Below, one piece after another: positions 23,647 through 31,958 of a stretch of 33,811 bases of DNA. The notes beneath the pieces were generated by a model. The model saw only the letters and a program-made list of their open reading frames with translations. It ran no database searches and was not told the DNA's origin. A program made the translations under genes and the position numbers. The DNA comes from Bacteroidota bacterium (lineage in GTDB: Bacteria > Bacteroidota > Bacteroidia > Chitinophagales > Chitinophagaceae): assembly GCA_947487525.1 (NCBI GenBank), contig CANKWR010000017.1, positions 1-33,811 of the forward strand, in the 5' to 3' direction. Positions within the stretch are counted from its first letter, which is position 1, and the number at the start of each line of letters is the position of its first letter.

Positions 23647-25956
23647 ATGTATAGAAAAGCTATTTTATTACTATTTTTTGGAATGCTAGGCGCCGCGCAA
23701 CTAATTCAGGCACAAGACAATACTACCGTCAACGGAACTGTAAAAGACAAATTAACAGGGGAAACCATTATTGGGGCGGTAATCAAAATTGAGCAGCTAC
23801 CCAATGTGGTTGTTACTTCCAATGAATATGGTTTTTATGCAATTTCCCTGCCAAAGGGTAAATATGACTTCAAAATTAGTTTTGTAGGTTTTGAAGAAAA
23901 AAGAATTGCAGTTGATTTGAACGGGCCCTTGAATTTGCCTGTTTTTTTAGAGAGTAAAAATCAACTTGCTGAAGTGGTGGTTGAATCCAAGCGAAAGGAT
24001 GACAACCTCATTAAAGCACAGGTAGGTACTGAAACACTCAATATGAAATCCATTAGTAAAGTGCCTGTTATTTTTGGGGAGAAGGATGTTTTAAAAACCA
24101 TTCAATTATTGCCTGGAGTAAAGTCAGCAGGGGAGGGAAACAGTGGATTTTATGTTAGGGGCGGTGCCGCGGACCAAAATTTAATTTTACTGGATGAAGC
24201 GCCTGTGTATAATGCTTCGCATTTATTGGGCTTTTTCAGCACATTTAACAGTGATGCCATTAAGGATGCAACCATTATTAAAGGGAATGCACCCGCGCAA
24301 TATGGGGGTAGGCTTTCCTCCGTTTTGGATGTAAAAATGAAAGAGGGAAACAATAAAAATTATACGGTGAATGGAGGGCTTGGTTTAATTAGCAGCAGAT
24401 TAAGTATAGAAGGGCCTATTCAAGAAGACAAATCTTCCTTTATTATATCTGGAAGAAGAACTTATGCGGACGTCATTTTAAAAGCAACGGAAAAATTCAA
24501 GGACAATATTTTGTATTTCTATGATTTAAATGCAAAAGCAAACTATAAAATAAATGATAAAAATAGAATTTATTTTTCTGGTTATTTTGGTAAAGATGAA
24601 TTGGGACTAGGAAGCAGTTTTGGAATTAATTGGGGCAACAAAACAGGAACGGTTCGTTGGAATAGAATTATTAATAATAAGTTATTCCTAAACACCTCCT
24701 TTATATATAGTGACTATAGTTATAATGTAGGATTGAAAAATGGAGAAACTAATTTTAATGTGAATTCTAATATCAAGGATGTAAACCTAAAACAGGATTA
24801 CACCTTTTATTTGAATCCTAAAAATACAATACGCTATGGCTTTAATTCAATTTTACATACCATAACGCCAAGTGTTTTTAGCGGTACGGTTAACAACAAC
24901 ATCAACAAAGTTGGCAGGAATGGTCTTGAAAATGCGATTTACTTTAATAATAATTACAAAGCAAATCAAAAACTTACTTTGGATTATGGTCTTAGGGTTT
25001 CTGCCTATTCATTAATGGGGGGAGATGTTTACAATATTTATAAAGAGAATAGTATCACTGAATCTATTGCATTGAAAAAAAATGAATTTGGAAAAACATA
25101 TATCAATCTAGAACCTAGGTTTACAAGTAATTATAGAATCAATGATGTAAGCAGTATTAAATTGGCCTATGCGCGCAATGTGCAACACTTGCATTTACTT
25201 AGTAATGCGACTGCAGCGAGTCCTTCGGACCAATGGATTGGAAACTCCTATAATATTAAGCCAGAATTAGCGGATCAGGCTAGCATTGGTTTTGCAAGGA
25301 ACTTTAAAGATAATACCTATGAATTAGGGGCGGAGCTGTATTATAAGTTTATGCAAAACCAATTGGATTATAAAGATGGTGCCAATATAATTACCATTGC
25401 CGATGTGGAAAGCGCTTTATTGTATGGAGTTGGTCGTGCTTATGGCTTTGAGCTTTTAGCAAAAAAGAAATTTGGCTTATTGTCTGGTTGGATAAGCTAC
25501 ACTTTGTCAAAAACGGAAAGGAAAATCAATGGGATTAACGGAGGGAATTGGTATAATGCAAAACAAGACAGAACCCATGATATTTCCATTGTCACCATTT
25601 TGGAACTTAATCAAAAATGGACCCTGTCAGGGGTTTTTGTATATAACACAGGGGATGCAGTAACCTTCCCCACTGGCAAATACAATATTGGCAATCAAAC
25701 CATTTTTCAATATGCGAGTCGAAATACCAATCGTATGCCTAATTACCATCGTTTAGATGTAAGTGTCACTTATGAAAATAAAACAAAAAAGAAAAATGTA
25801 GGTTCATGGAACTTTAGTTTGTATAATGTATACGGTAGAGAAAATGCCTATCGAATTGCATTCCAAGACGATCCTTTGGATAATACCAAAACACAAATTG
25901 TACGAACCGCTTTATTCAAATGGGTGCCTAGTGTAACTTATAATTTTAAATTCTAA
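23647..25956 (+). CDS. TonB-dependent outer-membrane receptor with N-terminal carboxypeptidase-regulatory-like domain
   Basis: An outer-membrane barrel receptor of about 769 aa that imports a nutrient using energy from TonB. After a signal peptide ending LIQAQ comes a CarboxypepD_reg-like domain (TVNGTVKDKLTGETIIGAVIKIE...GFYAISLPKGKYDFKISFVGF). The plug domain follows (GEKDVLKTIQLLPGVKSAGEGNSGFYVRGGAADQNLILLDEAPVYN), then a barrel ending in an aromatic-terminated strand, SVTYNFKF. Length and domain order fit the Bacteroidota type that pairs with a surface lipoprotein. ATG 23647 is favoured by the promoter position; ATG 23638 is the alternative. The stop overlaps the start of the DUF4249 gene by one base. 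The ligand cannot be told from sequence. Confidence 0.9.
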   Translation: MYRKAILLLFFGMLGAAQLIQAQDNTTVNGTVKDKLTGETIIGAVIKIEQLPNVVVTSNEYGFYAISLPKGKYDFKISFVGFEEKRIAVDLNGPLNLPVFLESKNQLAEVVVESKRKDDNLIKAQVGTETLNMKSISKVPVIFGEKDVLKTIQLLPGVKSAGEGNSGFYVRGGAADQNLILLDEAPVYNASHLLGFFSTFNSDAIKDATIIKGNAPAQYGGRLSSVLDVKMKEGNNKNYTVNGGLGLISSRLSIEGPIQEDKSSFIISGRRTYADVILKATEKFKDNILYFYDLNAKANYKINDKNRIYFSGYFGKDELGLGSSFGINWGNKTGTVRWNRIINNKLFLNTSFIYSDYSYNVGLKNGETNFNVNSNIKDVNLKQDYTFYLNPKNTIRYGFNSILHTITPSVFSGTVNNNINKVGRNGLENAIYFNNNYKANQKLTLDYGLRVSAYSLMGGDVYNIYKENSITESIALKKNEFGKTYINLEPRFTSNYRINDVSSIKLAYARNVQHLHLLSNATAASPSDQWIGNSYNIKPELADQASIGFARNFKDNTYELGAELYYKFMQNQLDYKDGANIITIADVESALLYGVGRAYGFELLAKKKFGLLSGWISYTLSKTERKINGINGGNWYNAKQDRTHDISIVTILELNQKWTLSGVFVYNTGDAVTFPTGKYNIGNQTIFQYASRNTNRMPNYHRLDVSVTYENKTKKKNVGSWNFSLYNVYGRENAYRIAFQDDPLDNTKTQIVRTALFKWVPSVTYNFKF

Positions 25957-26765
25957 TGATCATGTACTTTAAAATAGCTAAATACTTTTTATTTTTATCG
26001 ATACTTTTTACAAGTTGTGATAAAATAATAACCCTCCCTGTAGAAGCTAATGAGCAAAAAATTGTAATTGAAGCGAATATTACGGATCAGCCGGGTCCTT
26101 ATTTAGTAAAGCTCACCAAATCGGTTGGTATTAGCGAGGCGAATGTGTATCCCTTCATTGACAATGCGTTGGTTATTATTGCTGATAATTTGGGCAATAA
26201 GGATACGCTTATCAATACCAATGGAGGAATTTATAAGACTAGGTCGTTACTTGGTATTTATGGAAGAACGTATTTTTTAGAAGTTAAAGTAAATGGCAAT
26301 ACCTATACAGCGCAAAGTACAATGCCGAACAAAGTGAATTTAGATAATCTTAGAGTAAATACCTTCCCTATAAATGGGGAAACACGCTACAATATTATAC
26401 CTGTTTACCAAGACCCGATCGCACTTGGGAATAGTTATCGATTTATTCAAAAAATAAATGACACCATTGACAACAACTACAATATTTTCAATGATAATTT
26501 GAATAATGGTAAAATTAATCAACGCCCATTAAATAATAGAAATGAGGACCTCACCGTAAAATTAAATGATAGTGTAGCAGTTGAAATGCAATGTATTAGT
26601 CCTTCGGCTTACACCTATTTTTATACACTTACTCAACAAAGCGGTGCAGGACCTGGTGGAGGCACAGTGCCATCCAATCCGCCAAACAATATCACTGGTG
26701 GTGCACTAGGCCTTTTCTCTACGCATACTACGCAAACTAAAGCAATAAAGATTTTAGGTAATTAA
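25956..26765 (+). CDS. DUF4249 surface lipoprotein, partner of the TonB receptor
   Basis: A 269-aa protein with a lipoprotein signal peptide ending in LFTSC (lipobox cysteine near residue 21). An N-terminal strand region, EQKIVIEANITDQPGPYLVKLTKSVGI, is typical of DUF4249, and it ends GGALGLFSTHTTQTKAIKIL as in the family. It is translationally coupled to the upstream receptor (TAATG overlap). DUF4249 genes commonly accompany TonB-dependent receptors in Bacteroidota and are thought to help capture the ligand at the cell surface, though this is not well tested. ATG 25962 is an alternative start. Its stop overlaps the ribD stop by 3 bases on the opposite strand. Confidence 0.87.
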   Translation: MIMYFKIAKYFLFLSILFTSCDKIITLPVEANEQKIVIEANITDQPGPYLVKLTKSVGISEANVYPFIDNALVIIADNLGNKDTLINTNGGIYKTRSLLGIYGRTYFLEVKVNGNTYTAQSTMPNKVNLDNLRVNTFPINGETRYNIIPVYQDPIALGNSYRFIQKINDTIDNNYNIFNDNLNNGKINQRPLNNRNEDLTVKLNDSVAVEMQCISPSAYTYFYTLTQQSGAGPGGGTVPSNPPNNITGGALGLFSTHTTQTKAIKILGN

Positions 26766-27862
26766 ATTAGTTGATACTTTAACAAAAGGTCATTGTCAAA
26801 TTGCTTGGTCTCTATTAATTGAAGTTGTACTTTATCTTCAATGGTTTGAAAAGCTGGGTCATTAAATACATTCATAGCTTCCTTGTCTAAAAGTAAACTA
26901 GGACAAATAAATAATATAAGCTCATCAATTAATTGCTGTTTCATTAAAGAGGCATTGAGCTTGCCACCCGCTTCTACTAGGATTTCACAAATATTTTTGC
27001 CAAGTAATTTTTCATTTATGGAGCTTAAATCAATTGCGCCTGCATCAAAATTTGTTTTTATGATTTCCACATTTGGGGGCAATGGGTTGGTATATTCCTG
27101 GTCGGTCAATAAATATATTTTTGATTCTTTTCTATCGTAAAAAATGGGCAAATTTTTATTTTCAGGGGTCAATACTTTTAATTCCCTATCAATGATTATT
27201 AAATTTAATTCCTTAGCCTCCGCATTTGTTGCCCTAATATTCATTGTAGCCTTGTCTTTCATCACCGTTTGGGCGGTGGTCAAGATAGCATCGGCATTGT
27301 TTCTTAATACATCATGAACATAATGTCTACTTTGCTCATTGGAAATCCATTTGCTATTTCCCCATCTGTCTGCAATTTTTCCATTAAGGGTGGTTGCTGA
27401 TTTTAAAATATATTTTGGTCTCTTTTTCATTTGATTGATGATAAAAAGGCTATTCAATGCCTCAATTTCAGGGAGTAAGCATAGTTCAACCTGAACCCCT
27501 GCTTCCGCTAAAATGTTGGCTCCAGAAACCAAAGGATTCGGATCCATGGATCCAATGACCACTTTAGGTATTTTCTGTTCAAGAATTAAATTTGTGCAAG
27601 GAGGCGTTTTGCCCGTATGAGAACAAGGCTCCAGGGTAACATATAAAGTAGTGGAGGATAAATCCTTGTTTTTTAAGTGTGCATCATTAATGGCCATTAC
27701 CTCGGCGTGCGCTTCTCCTGCCTTTTTGTGGTATCCTTCGCCAATAATTTCACCCGTAGCATCCACAATAAGGGCCCCAACAAATGGATTGGGCCTTATC
27801 TCCTTAGAATTTGCCTTTTTCGCTAATAAATAGGCGGTGTGTAAGTAGTCGGCGCTTGTCAT
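26762..27862 (-). CDS. ribD: Bifunctional riboflavin pyrimidine deaminase/reductase RibD
   Basis: RibD carries out steps two and three of riboflavin synthesis: deamination, then NADPH-dependent side-chain reduction of the pyrimidine intermediate. The 366-aa protein has the deaminase zinc site HAEVMAI (H52, E54) and PCSHTGKTPPCTNLI (C80, C89) at the N-terminus. A reductase domain follows from about residue 148 (KYILKSATTLNGKIADRWGNSKWISNEQSRHYVH and EILVEAGGKLNASLM). Length is normal. It is divergent from ribE with 42 bases between starts. Confidence 0.94.
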   Translation of the reverse strand: MTSADYLHTAYLLAKKANSKEIRPNPFVGALIVDATGEIIGEGYHKKAGEAHAEVMAINDAHLKNKDLSSTTLYVTLEPCSHTGKTPPCTNLILEQKIPKVVIGSMDPNPLVSGANILAEAGVQVELCLLPEIEALNSLFIINQMKKRPKYILKSATTLNGKIADRWGNSKWISNEQSRHYVHDVLRNNADAILTTAQTVMKDKATMNIRATNAEAKELNLIIIDRELKVLTPENKNLPIFYDRKESKIYLLTDQEYTNPLPPNVEIIKTNFDAGAIDLSSINEKLLGKNICEILVEAGGKLNASLMKQQLIDELILFICPSLLLDKEAMNVFNDPAFQTIEDKVQLQLIETKQFDNDLLLKYQLI

Positions 27863-27868
27863 TTAGAT

Positions 27869-27876
27869 TATCTTTG
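27869..27876 (+). promoter_or_regulatory. Candidate ribE promoter -7 element
   Basis: TATCTTTG matches TAnnTTTG exactly and lies 28 bases before the ribE ATG. The 42-base gap to ribD leaves no room for an FMN riboswitch. The -33 region falls inside the ribD start and has no clear TTTG. Confidence 0.5.
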
Positions 27877-27904
27877 CGTCTCAAAATTACCTAGAAATAA
27901 GCAT

Positions 27905-28507
27905 ATGTTTACAGGAATTGTATCAGAAGGATCTATAAGCGCAATTGTACCAGATGAACTGGGATGGGAGCTTGTTGTTGAGGCTGCAAAGTTTGCACCC
28001 ATTGTAAAAATAGGGGACAGTGTTGCCATTGACGGCGCTTGCTTATCTGTCATCAAAATCAATGGCGACCAGTTGTCGTTTTATGTATCAACTGAAAGCA
28101 TTGATAAAACCATCATTAAGTATTATGAAGTAGGTAGAAAAGTGAATATTGAATTACCAATGCAACCCAATGGTTATTTAGGGGGTCATTATGTGTTGGG
28201 CCATGTGGACACCACTGCAAAAGTGATACATGTATTGCCAGGGGAAAAAGCTTGGTTTTTTACCATTGCCATTCCAACTGAATTTGTAAAGTATGTTGTT
28301 TATAGAGGGTCGGTTGCCATTAATGGTATTAGTTTAACCATTAATAAAGTAGTGGACAATGCAATAGAGCTTTGTATTATACCAGTGACGATTGAAAAAA
28401 CAAATATGTCCTTATTGCAAGTGGAAGATTTAGTCAATATTGAATTTGATATTTTGGCCAAGTACACAGAGCAATTGTTAAATAAAAGAGAGGTAAAAGA
28501 TGTTTAA
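27905..28507 (+). CDS. ribE: Riboflavin synthase alpha subunit
   Basis: Catalyses the last step, dismutation of two 6,7-dimethyl-8-ribityllumazine molecules to riboflavin. The 200-aa protein begins with the family-typical MFTGIVSEGSI and contains two lumazine-binding barrels, seen as GDSVAIDGACLSV with GGHYVLGHVDTT in the first half and GSVAINGISLTINKV in the second. It overlaps ribBA by 8 bases, indicating co-translation. Confidence 0.94.
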   Translation: MFTGIVSEGSISAIVPDELGWELVVEAAKFAPIVKIGDSVAIDGACLSVIKINGDQLSFYVSTESIDKTIIKYYEVGRKVNIELPMQPNGYLGGHYVLGHVDTTAKVIHVLPGEKAWFFTIAIPTEFVKYVVYRGSVAINGISLTINKVVDNAIELCIIPVTIEKTNMSLLQVEDLVNIEFDILAKYTEQLLNKREVKDV

Positions 28508-29699
28508 TACAATCGAAGAAGCTTTATTGGCTTTTAAAAATGGCCATCCCATTTTAGTAGTGGACGATGAGTCGCGAGAAAATGAAGGGGATATTATTTT
28601 TCCGGCCGACGCTGCAACACAGGAAAAGTTAAATTTGTGTGCAACCGAAGCCAGGGGATTGGTTTGTATTGCGATAGATCCGAAAATTGCCAAAAAATTA
28701 AATTTAGCGCCAGTAGCTTCCAATCATTTAGATCCTTTTCATACTGCCTTTTATGACTCTATAGACGCGAGCCCAGCATTGGGTATTACCACGGGTATTT
28801 CTGCCAAAGAAAGGGCGATCACTGCTGCACATATTGCGCATCCAGATAGTAAACCAGCTGATTTTATTAAACCAGGGCATTTGTTTCCGGTGGTAGCAAA
28901 AACAAATGGCGTTTTAGTAAGACAGGGACATACCGAAGCTGCGGTTGACTTATGTAAGTTAACAGGGCATGAGCCTGCTGCCATTATTTGTGAAGTAATG
29001 GATGAAAAAGGGGATATGATGCGTCGGGAGGGACTGTTTGAATTTGCAAAAAGACTGGATTTAAAAGTAATCACCATCCAGCAAATAGTGGATTACAGAA
29101 ATGCAACTGAAAATCATTTACTTTTTGTTTCAAAGTCTCAGTTGCCGACCGCTTTTGGAAATTTTGAAATTGAAATTTTTGAAAATATTTTAACCAAGGA
29201 GGAGCATGTTTTAATATCCATGAAAAACACAGCTAATAAACCAATTGTTAGAATACATAGTGAGTGTTTGACAGGAGATATTTTTGGTAGCTTAAGGTGC
29301 GATTGCCAGCAACAATTACACAGTGCTTTATCACTCATTGCAGAGAATGGGCATGGTTATATTGTTTATTTAAAAGGCCAAGAAGGAAGAGGCATTGGCA
29401 TTGGCAATAAAATTGCAGCCTATGCATTACAGGAACAAGGATTAAACACCTATGAAGCCAATGAAAAATTGGGCCTTCCAGCAGATCAACGAAAATATAT
29501 TGACGCCGTTTGGATGTTAAAAGCATTGCATATCAATGACTTTTATTTCATGAGCAATAATCCGGATAAAGTAAATGCTTTAACAAAAGCAGGATTTACT
29601 TTCAATGTTTTACAGGTAGGAATAACTTCCACTAGTCAGAATCAACAATATTTAAATGATAAGGTTGAAATCGGAAAACATACTATTAAGTTTAATTAA
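28500..29699 (+). CDS. ribBA: Fused 3,4-dihydroxy-2-butanone-4-phosphate synthase / GTP cyclohydrolase II
   Basis: One 399-aa protein provides both precursors of riboflavin: the four-carbon unit from ribulose 5-phosphate and the pyrimidine from GTP. The RibB half carries VVDDESRENEGDIIF (acidic residues 22-31), TTGISAKERAITA and RQGHTEAAVDL. The RibA half has RIHSECLTGDIFGSLRCDCQQQL with zinc ligands C256, C267 and C269, then KGQEGRGIGI. Both active sites look intact. It is second of three plus-strand rib genes, with ribH starting 12 bases after the stop. Confidence 0.95.
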   Translation: MFNTIEEALLAFKNGHPILVVDDESRENEGDIIFPADAATQEKLNLCATEARGLVCIAIDPKIAKKLNLAPVASNHLDPFHTAFYDSIDASPALGITTGISAKERAITAAHIAHPDSKPADFIKPGHLFPVVAKTNGVLVRQGHTEAAVDLCKLTGHEPAAIICEVMDEKGDMMRREGLFEFAKRLDLKVITIQQIVDYRNATENHLLFVSKSQLPTAFGNFEIEIFENILTKEEHVLISMKNTANKPIVRIHSECLTGDIFGSLRCDCQQQLHSALSLIAENGHGYIVYLKGQEGRGIGIGNKIAAYALQEQGLNTYEANEKLGLPADQRKYIDAVWMLKALHINDFYFMSNNPDKVNALTKAGFTFNVLQVGITSTSQNQQYLNDKVEIGKHTIKFN

Positions 29700-29711
29700 A
29701 AATTCTTCCCC

Positions 29712-30125
29712 ATGATTGCCATAATTAAAGCACAATTCAATAGCCATATCACTGATTTACTTGAAGCAGGCTGCACAGACTATTTAACCGAGCAAAACAT
29801 CCCTTTTGCTAGTTTTGAATGCCCTGGTGCCGTTGAAACAGTAGTGTATGCGAATAAATTAATTAGCACTGGAAAGTATAAGTCCATTATTGTGATTGGG
29901 GCAATCATTAAAGGCGACACCGATCATTACGAATATGTTTGTCAATATGTGACCAATGGCATTAGTCAACTTTCCGCATTACATACTACCCCTATTATTT
30001 TTGGGATATTGACCGTGCAAAACGAAGAACTTGCTTATGAAAGAGCCGCCATTGACAAAATGAATAAAGGGAAAGAGTTTGGAGAAACGGCCCAGTTCAT
30101 GATTGAGGCGTTTGAGGGGTTGTAG
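29712..30125 (+). CDS. ribH: 6,7-dimethyl-8-ribityllumazine synthase
   Basis: Joins the RibD product (after dephosphorylation) with dihydroxybutanone phosphate to make lumazine. At 137 aa it is slightly short for the family (usually about 150-160), mainly at the N-terminus, where MIAIIKAQFNSHITDLLEAG starts almost at the first strand. Conserved elements are ECPGAVETVVYA (the usual PGAFE has V for F), GAIIKGDTDHYEYV with the catalytic-type H72, and PIIFGILTVQNEELAYERA. It completes the ribE-ribBA-ribH operon. Confidence 0.92.
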   Translation: MIAIIKAQFNSHITDLLEAGCTDYLTEQNIPFASFECPGAVETVVYANKLISTGKYKSIIVIGAIIKGDTDHYEYVCQYVTNGISQLSALHTTPIIFGILTVQNEELAYERAAIDKMNKGKEFGETAQFMIEAFEGL

Positions 30126-30357
30126 TGGAGTCAAAATTGACATAAAATTGAGTCGAAATCTGCTTATATTCTTCATTTAAACACCCATACGTGTAAACTT
30201 TATTATATATATATTATATTATTTTATAGTGTTATATAATTAATTACAATAAGATTTTGGGTATATCAAGCCACCCTAAGTTAATTTACTATATTTTCAG
30301 TGCCTTAATGATCAATTGTAGGTCATTATATATTATAACTTAGTTTAATGTAATTCT
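30126..30357. other. AT-rich intergenic region before the AraC-type regulator
   Basis: This 232-base region has no gene. It includes a long TA-rich run around 30200-30245 and no exact TAnnTTTG box; I see no convincing terminator for the rib operon. Confidence 0.5.
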
Positions 30358-31458
30358 ATGAATTTCGCTTCTTACTCTCTAATTCAATGTTACTACTTCT
30401 TTTTATTTCTTTTTTCCATCATCGTTTTATTCGATGTCCTCATTCGATTTAAATCTCCCATTAGTCTTAAAATATTCTTCTTGTTATTTGTGCTTTCTCT
30501 TCTTGTTGGTTCCTTTAGTTTATTTATAAGGGCTGTGCCGGATCACTATATTCTTATTAGAATGATTTGCCCAATGCTTGTTGGAACTTCTATAGTTCAA
30601 ATATTTACGAATTTATATTTTATTCAACATAAAAAGATTGCAAATATTTATTTGATAAGTGCTTATGCGATTTACATTTATTTGATCATTTATGTACAAA
30701 TAGTGGGATATGAAACTGTATTCCCGAATTTTAATAGCATTAACAGTACAGCGTCTCAAAATGCGAATAGTGTCAACCTGCCTTTCTATCTTGAATTATT
30801 CATTCACGTTGATTTTATTTTTTTTAATCTATTTTGTCTTTATTACATATATAACATTTTATTTAAATTTTCATTCAAGAATATTTATTTTAAAAAAATT
30901 CAAGGCTGGACTTTCTGTTTTTTTATGGTGATTTTTACGCAAATACTTTTTATTGCACTTTCATTTATTTTTAAATTCCCTACTGAGTTGAATACCTATA
31001 TCCGACTATTATTAGGCTTGACTTTACTTTTAATTGTCTTGTATAGACCTAATTTCATCAATAAAAATGGGTCTAAAATTTCGTTTGGCTTTTTGTTTAA
31101 TAAAAATGATTACAGCACGGATATTAAAGAGATAGATTTTAATTTTCACTTTTACACCAATTTCTATTTCAAGAATAAATCAGCAAATATTGCTGAATTT
31201 TCTAATATAATGGGGGTGAATAAGGATATGATGTTTAATTACATTTATTTTACTTACTCGATGAGTTTTGATGAGTTGATTAATAAGGCCAGGGTAGATT
31301 TCTTTGTGGAAATTATAAAACTAAACGAATTTAAAAATTATACGGTTGAAGCCTTGGCACTAGAATCTGGTTTCACCTCAAGGCAGAGTTTTTATAAGCC
31401 ATTTAAGAAATACCATGGAGGTAATCCATCCGACTTGATTGATATTTTAAACGATTAA
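30358..31458 (+). CDS. Membrane-embedded AraC-type transcriptional regulator
   Basis: A 366-aa protein whose first 230 residues are strongly hydrophobic, with about seven predicted membrane segments (for instance YYFFLFLFSIIVLFDVLI and IRLLLGLTLLLIVLY). The last 100 residues form an AraC-type DNA-binding domain: a first HTH near SANIAEFSNIMGVNKDMMFNYI, a linker, then a second HTH VEALALESGFTSRQSFYKPFKKYHGGNPSDLI. This design, a seven-helix sensor joined directly to an AraC domain, is known in Bacteroidota and implies signal sensing in the membrane with direct promoter binding. The signal is unknown. A mini AraC-like gene and a large surface protein lie downstream and are the likeliest targets. 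Confidence 0.85.
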   Translation: MNFASYSLIQCYYFFLFLFSIIVLFDVLIRFKSPISLKIFFLLFVLSLLVGSFSLFIRAVPDHYILIRMICPMLVGTSIVQIFTNLYFIQHKKIANIYLISAYAIYIYLIIYVQIVGYETVFPNFNSINSTASQNANSVNLPFYLELFIHVDFIFFNLFCLYYIYNILFKFSFKNIYFKKIQGWTFCFFMVIFTQILFIALSFIFKFPTELNTYIRLLLGLTLLLIVLYRPNFINKNGSKISFGFLFNKNDYSTDIKEIDFNFHFYTNFYFKNKSANIAEFSNIMGVNKDMMFNYIYFTYSMSFDELINKARVDFFVEIIKLNEFKNYTVEALALESGFTSRQSFYKPFKKYHGGNPSDLIDILND

Positions 31459-31471
31459 GTAATTGATTATC

Positions 31472-31502
31472 AGTGTAATTTTAAATGATACACTTGTTTT
31501 TT
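31472..31502 (+). terminator. Possible weak terminator after the membrane AraC gene
   Basis: AGTGTA (31472-31477) and TACACT (31489-31494) form a 6-bp stem with an 11-base loop, followed by TTGTTTTTT. The stem is short and AT-rich, so the call is tentative. Confidence 0.42.
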
Positions 31503-31508
31503 ATGGGC

Positions 31509-31538
31509 TAACAATGACATTGTTAACTGTTACGTAAC
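31509..31538. promoter_or_regulatory. Two adjacent palindromes, candidate operators
   Basis: TAACAATG-A-CATTGTTA (31509-31525) is a perfect 8-bp dyad with a single central base. GTTACGTAAC (31529-31538) is a perfect 10-bp palindrome 3 bases later. They lie 55-85 bases before the mini AraC-like gene, in the only sizeable gap between the regulators. Neither forms a good terminator because the loops are too small. Confidence 0.5.
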
Positions 31539-31592
31539 TAATTTTTTTACCTACTTGTTTATTTCAATTTTTACGATCCAAATACCAGGATC

Positions 31593-31955
31593 ATGTCATT
31601 TTTTAATTTTTTACAGGATTTTACTTCTAAGCATCGTATATGTGATGCGACGCACAAAATGGTCTTTGATCATCATTTTTTTGATCTTAAATATTATTTA
31701 CATAAAGATGCTTCTATTGAAGATTTCGCCATTTTATTGAACATTGGTGACCAGCAGCTAGCTGAAATTTCCAACAACTATTATAATGTAACATTTCAGA
31801 TGCTTATTAACGAAAATAGGTACAAGCATTTTCTACAAGAATTAGAGAGTCCTTTAAATGCAAATTTAACAATCGAGTCTATTGTTAAACTCTGTGGGTA
31901 TGAAAACAATGACAGGTTTGTCGAATACGTAAATGAAAAAATTAAAAAAGGTTAA
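31593..31955 (+). CDS. Mini AraC-like DNA-binding-domain protein
   Basis: A 120-aa protein consisting only of a region similar in layout to the last 100 residues of the upstream membrane regulator: ASIEDFAILLNIGDQQLAEISNNYYN as a first HTH-like unit and LTIESIVKLCGYENNDRFVEYVNEKIKK as a second. There is no sensor domain and no signal peptide. Spacing of the two units matches an AraC domain but the sequence is divergent, so DNA binding is likely but not certain. It may act as a soluble co-regulator or antagonist of its neighbour. It ends 3 bases before the surface-protein gene, implying one transcript. An alternative explanation is a decayed duplicate that kept only the C-terminal domain. Confidence 0.72.
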   Translation: MSFFNFLQDFTSKHRICDATHKMVFDHHFFDLKYYLHKDASIEDFAILLNIGDQQLAEISNNYYNVTFQMLINENRYKHFLQELESPLNANLTIESIVKLCGYENNDRFVEYVNEKIKKG

Positions 31956-31958
31956 ATC

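Noticed and set aside
27863..27904. FMN riboswitch upstream of ribE
   Set aside because: The gap is only 42 bases and contains a promoter box; none of the conserved RFN stems can fit.
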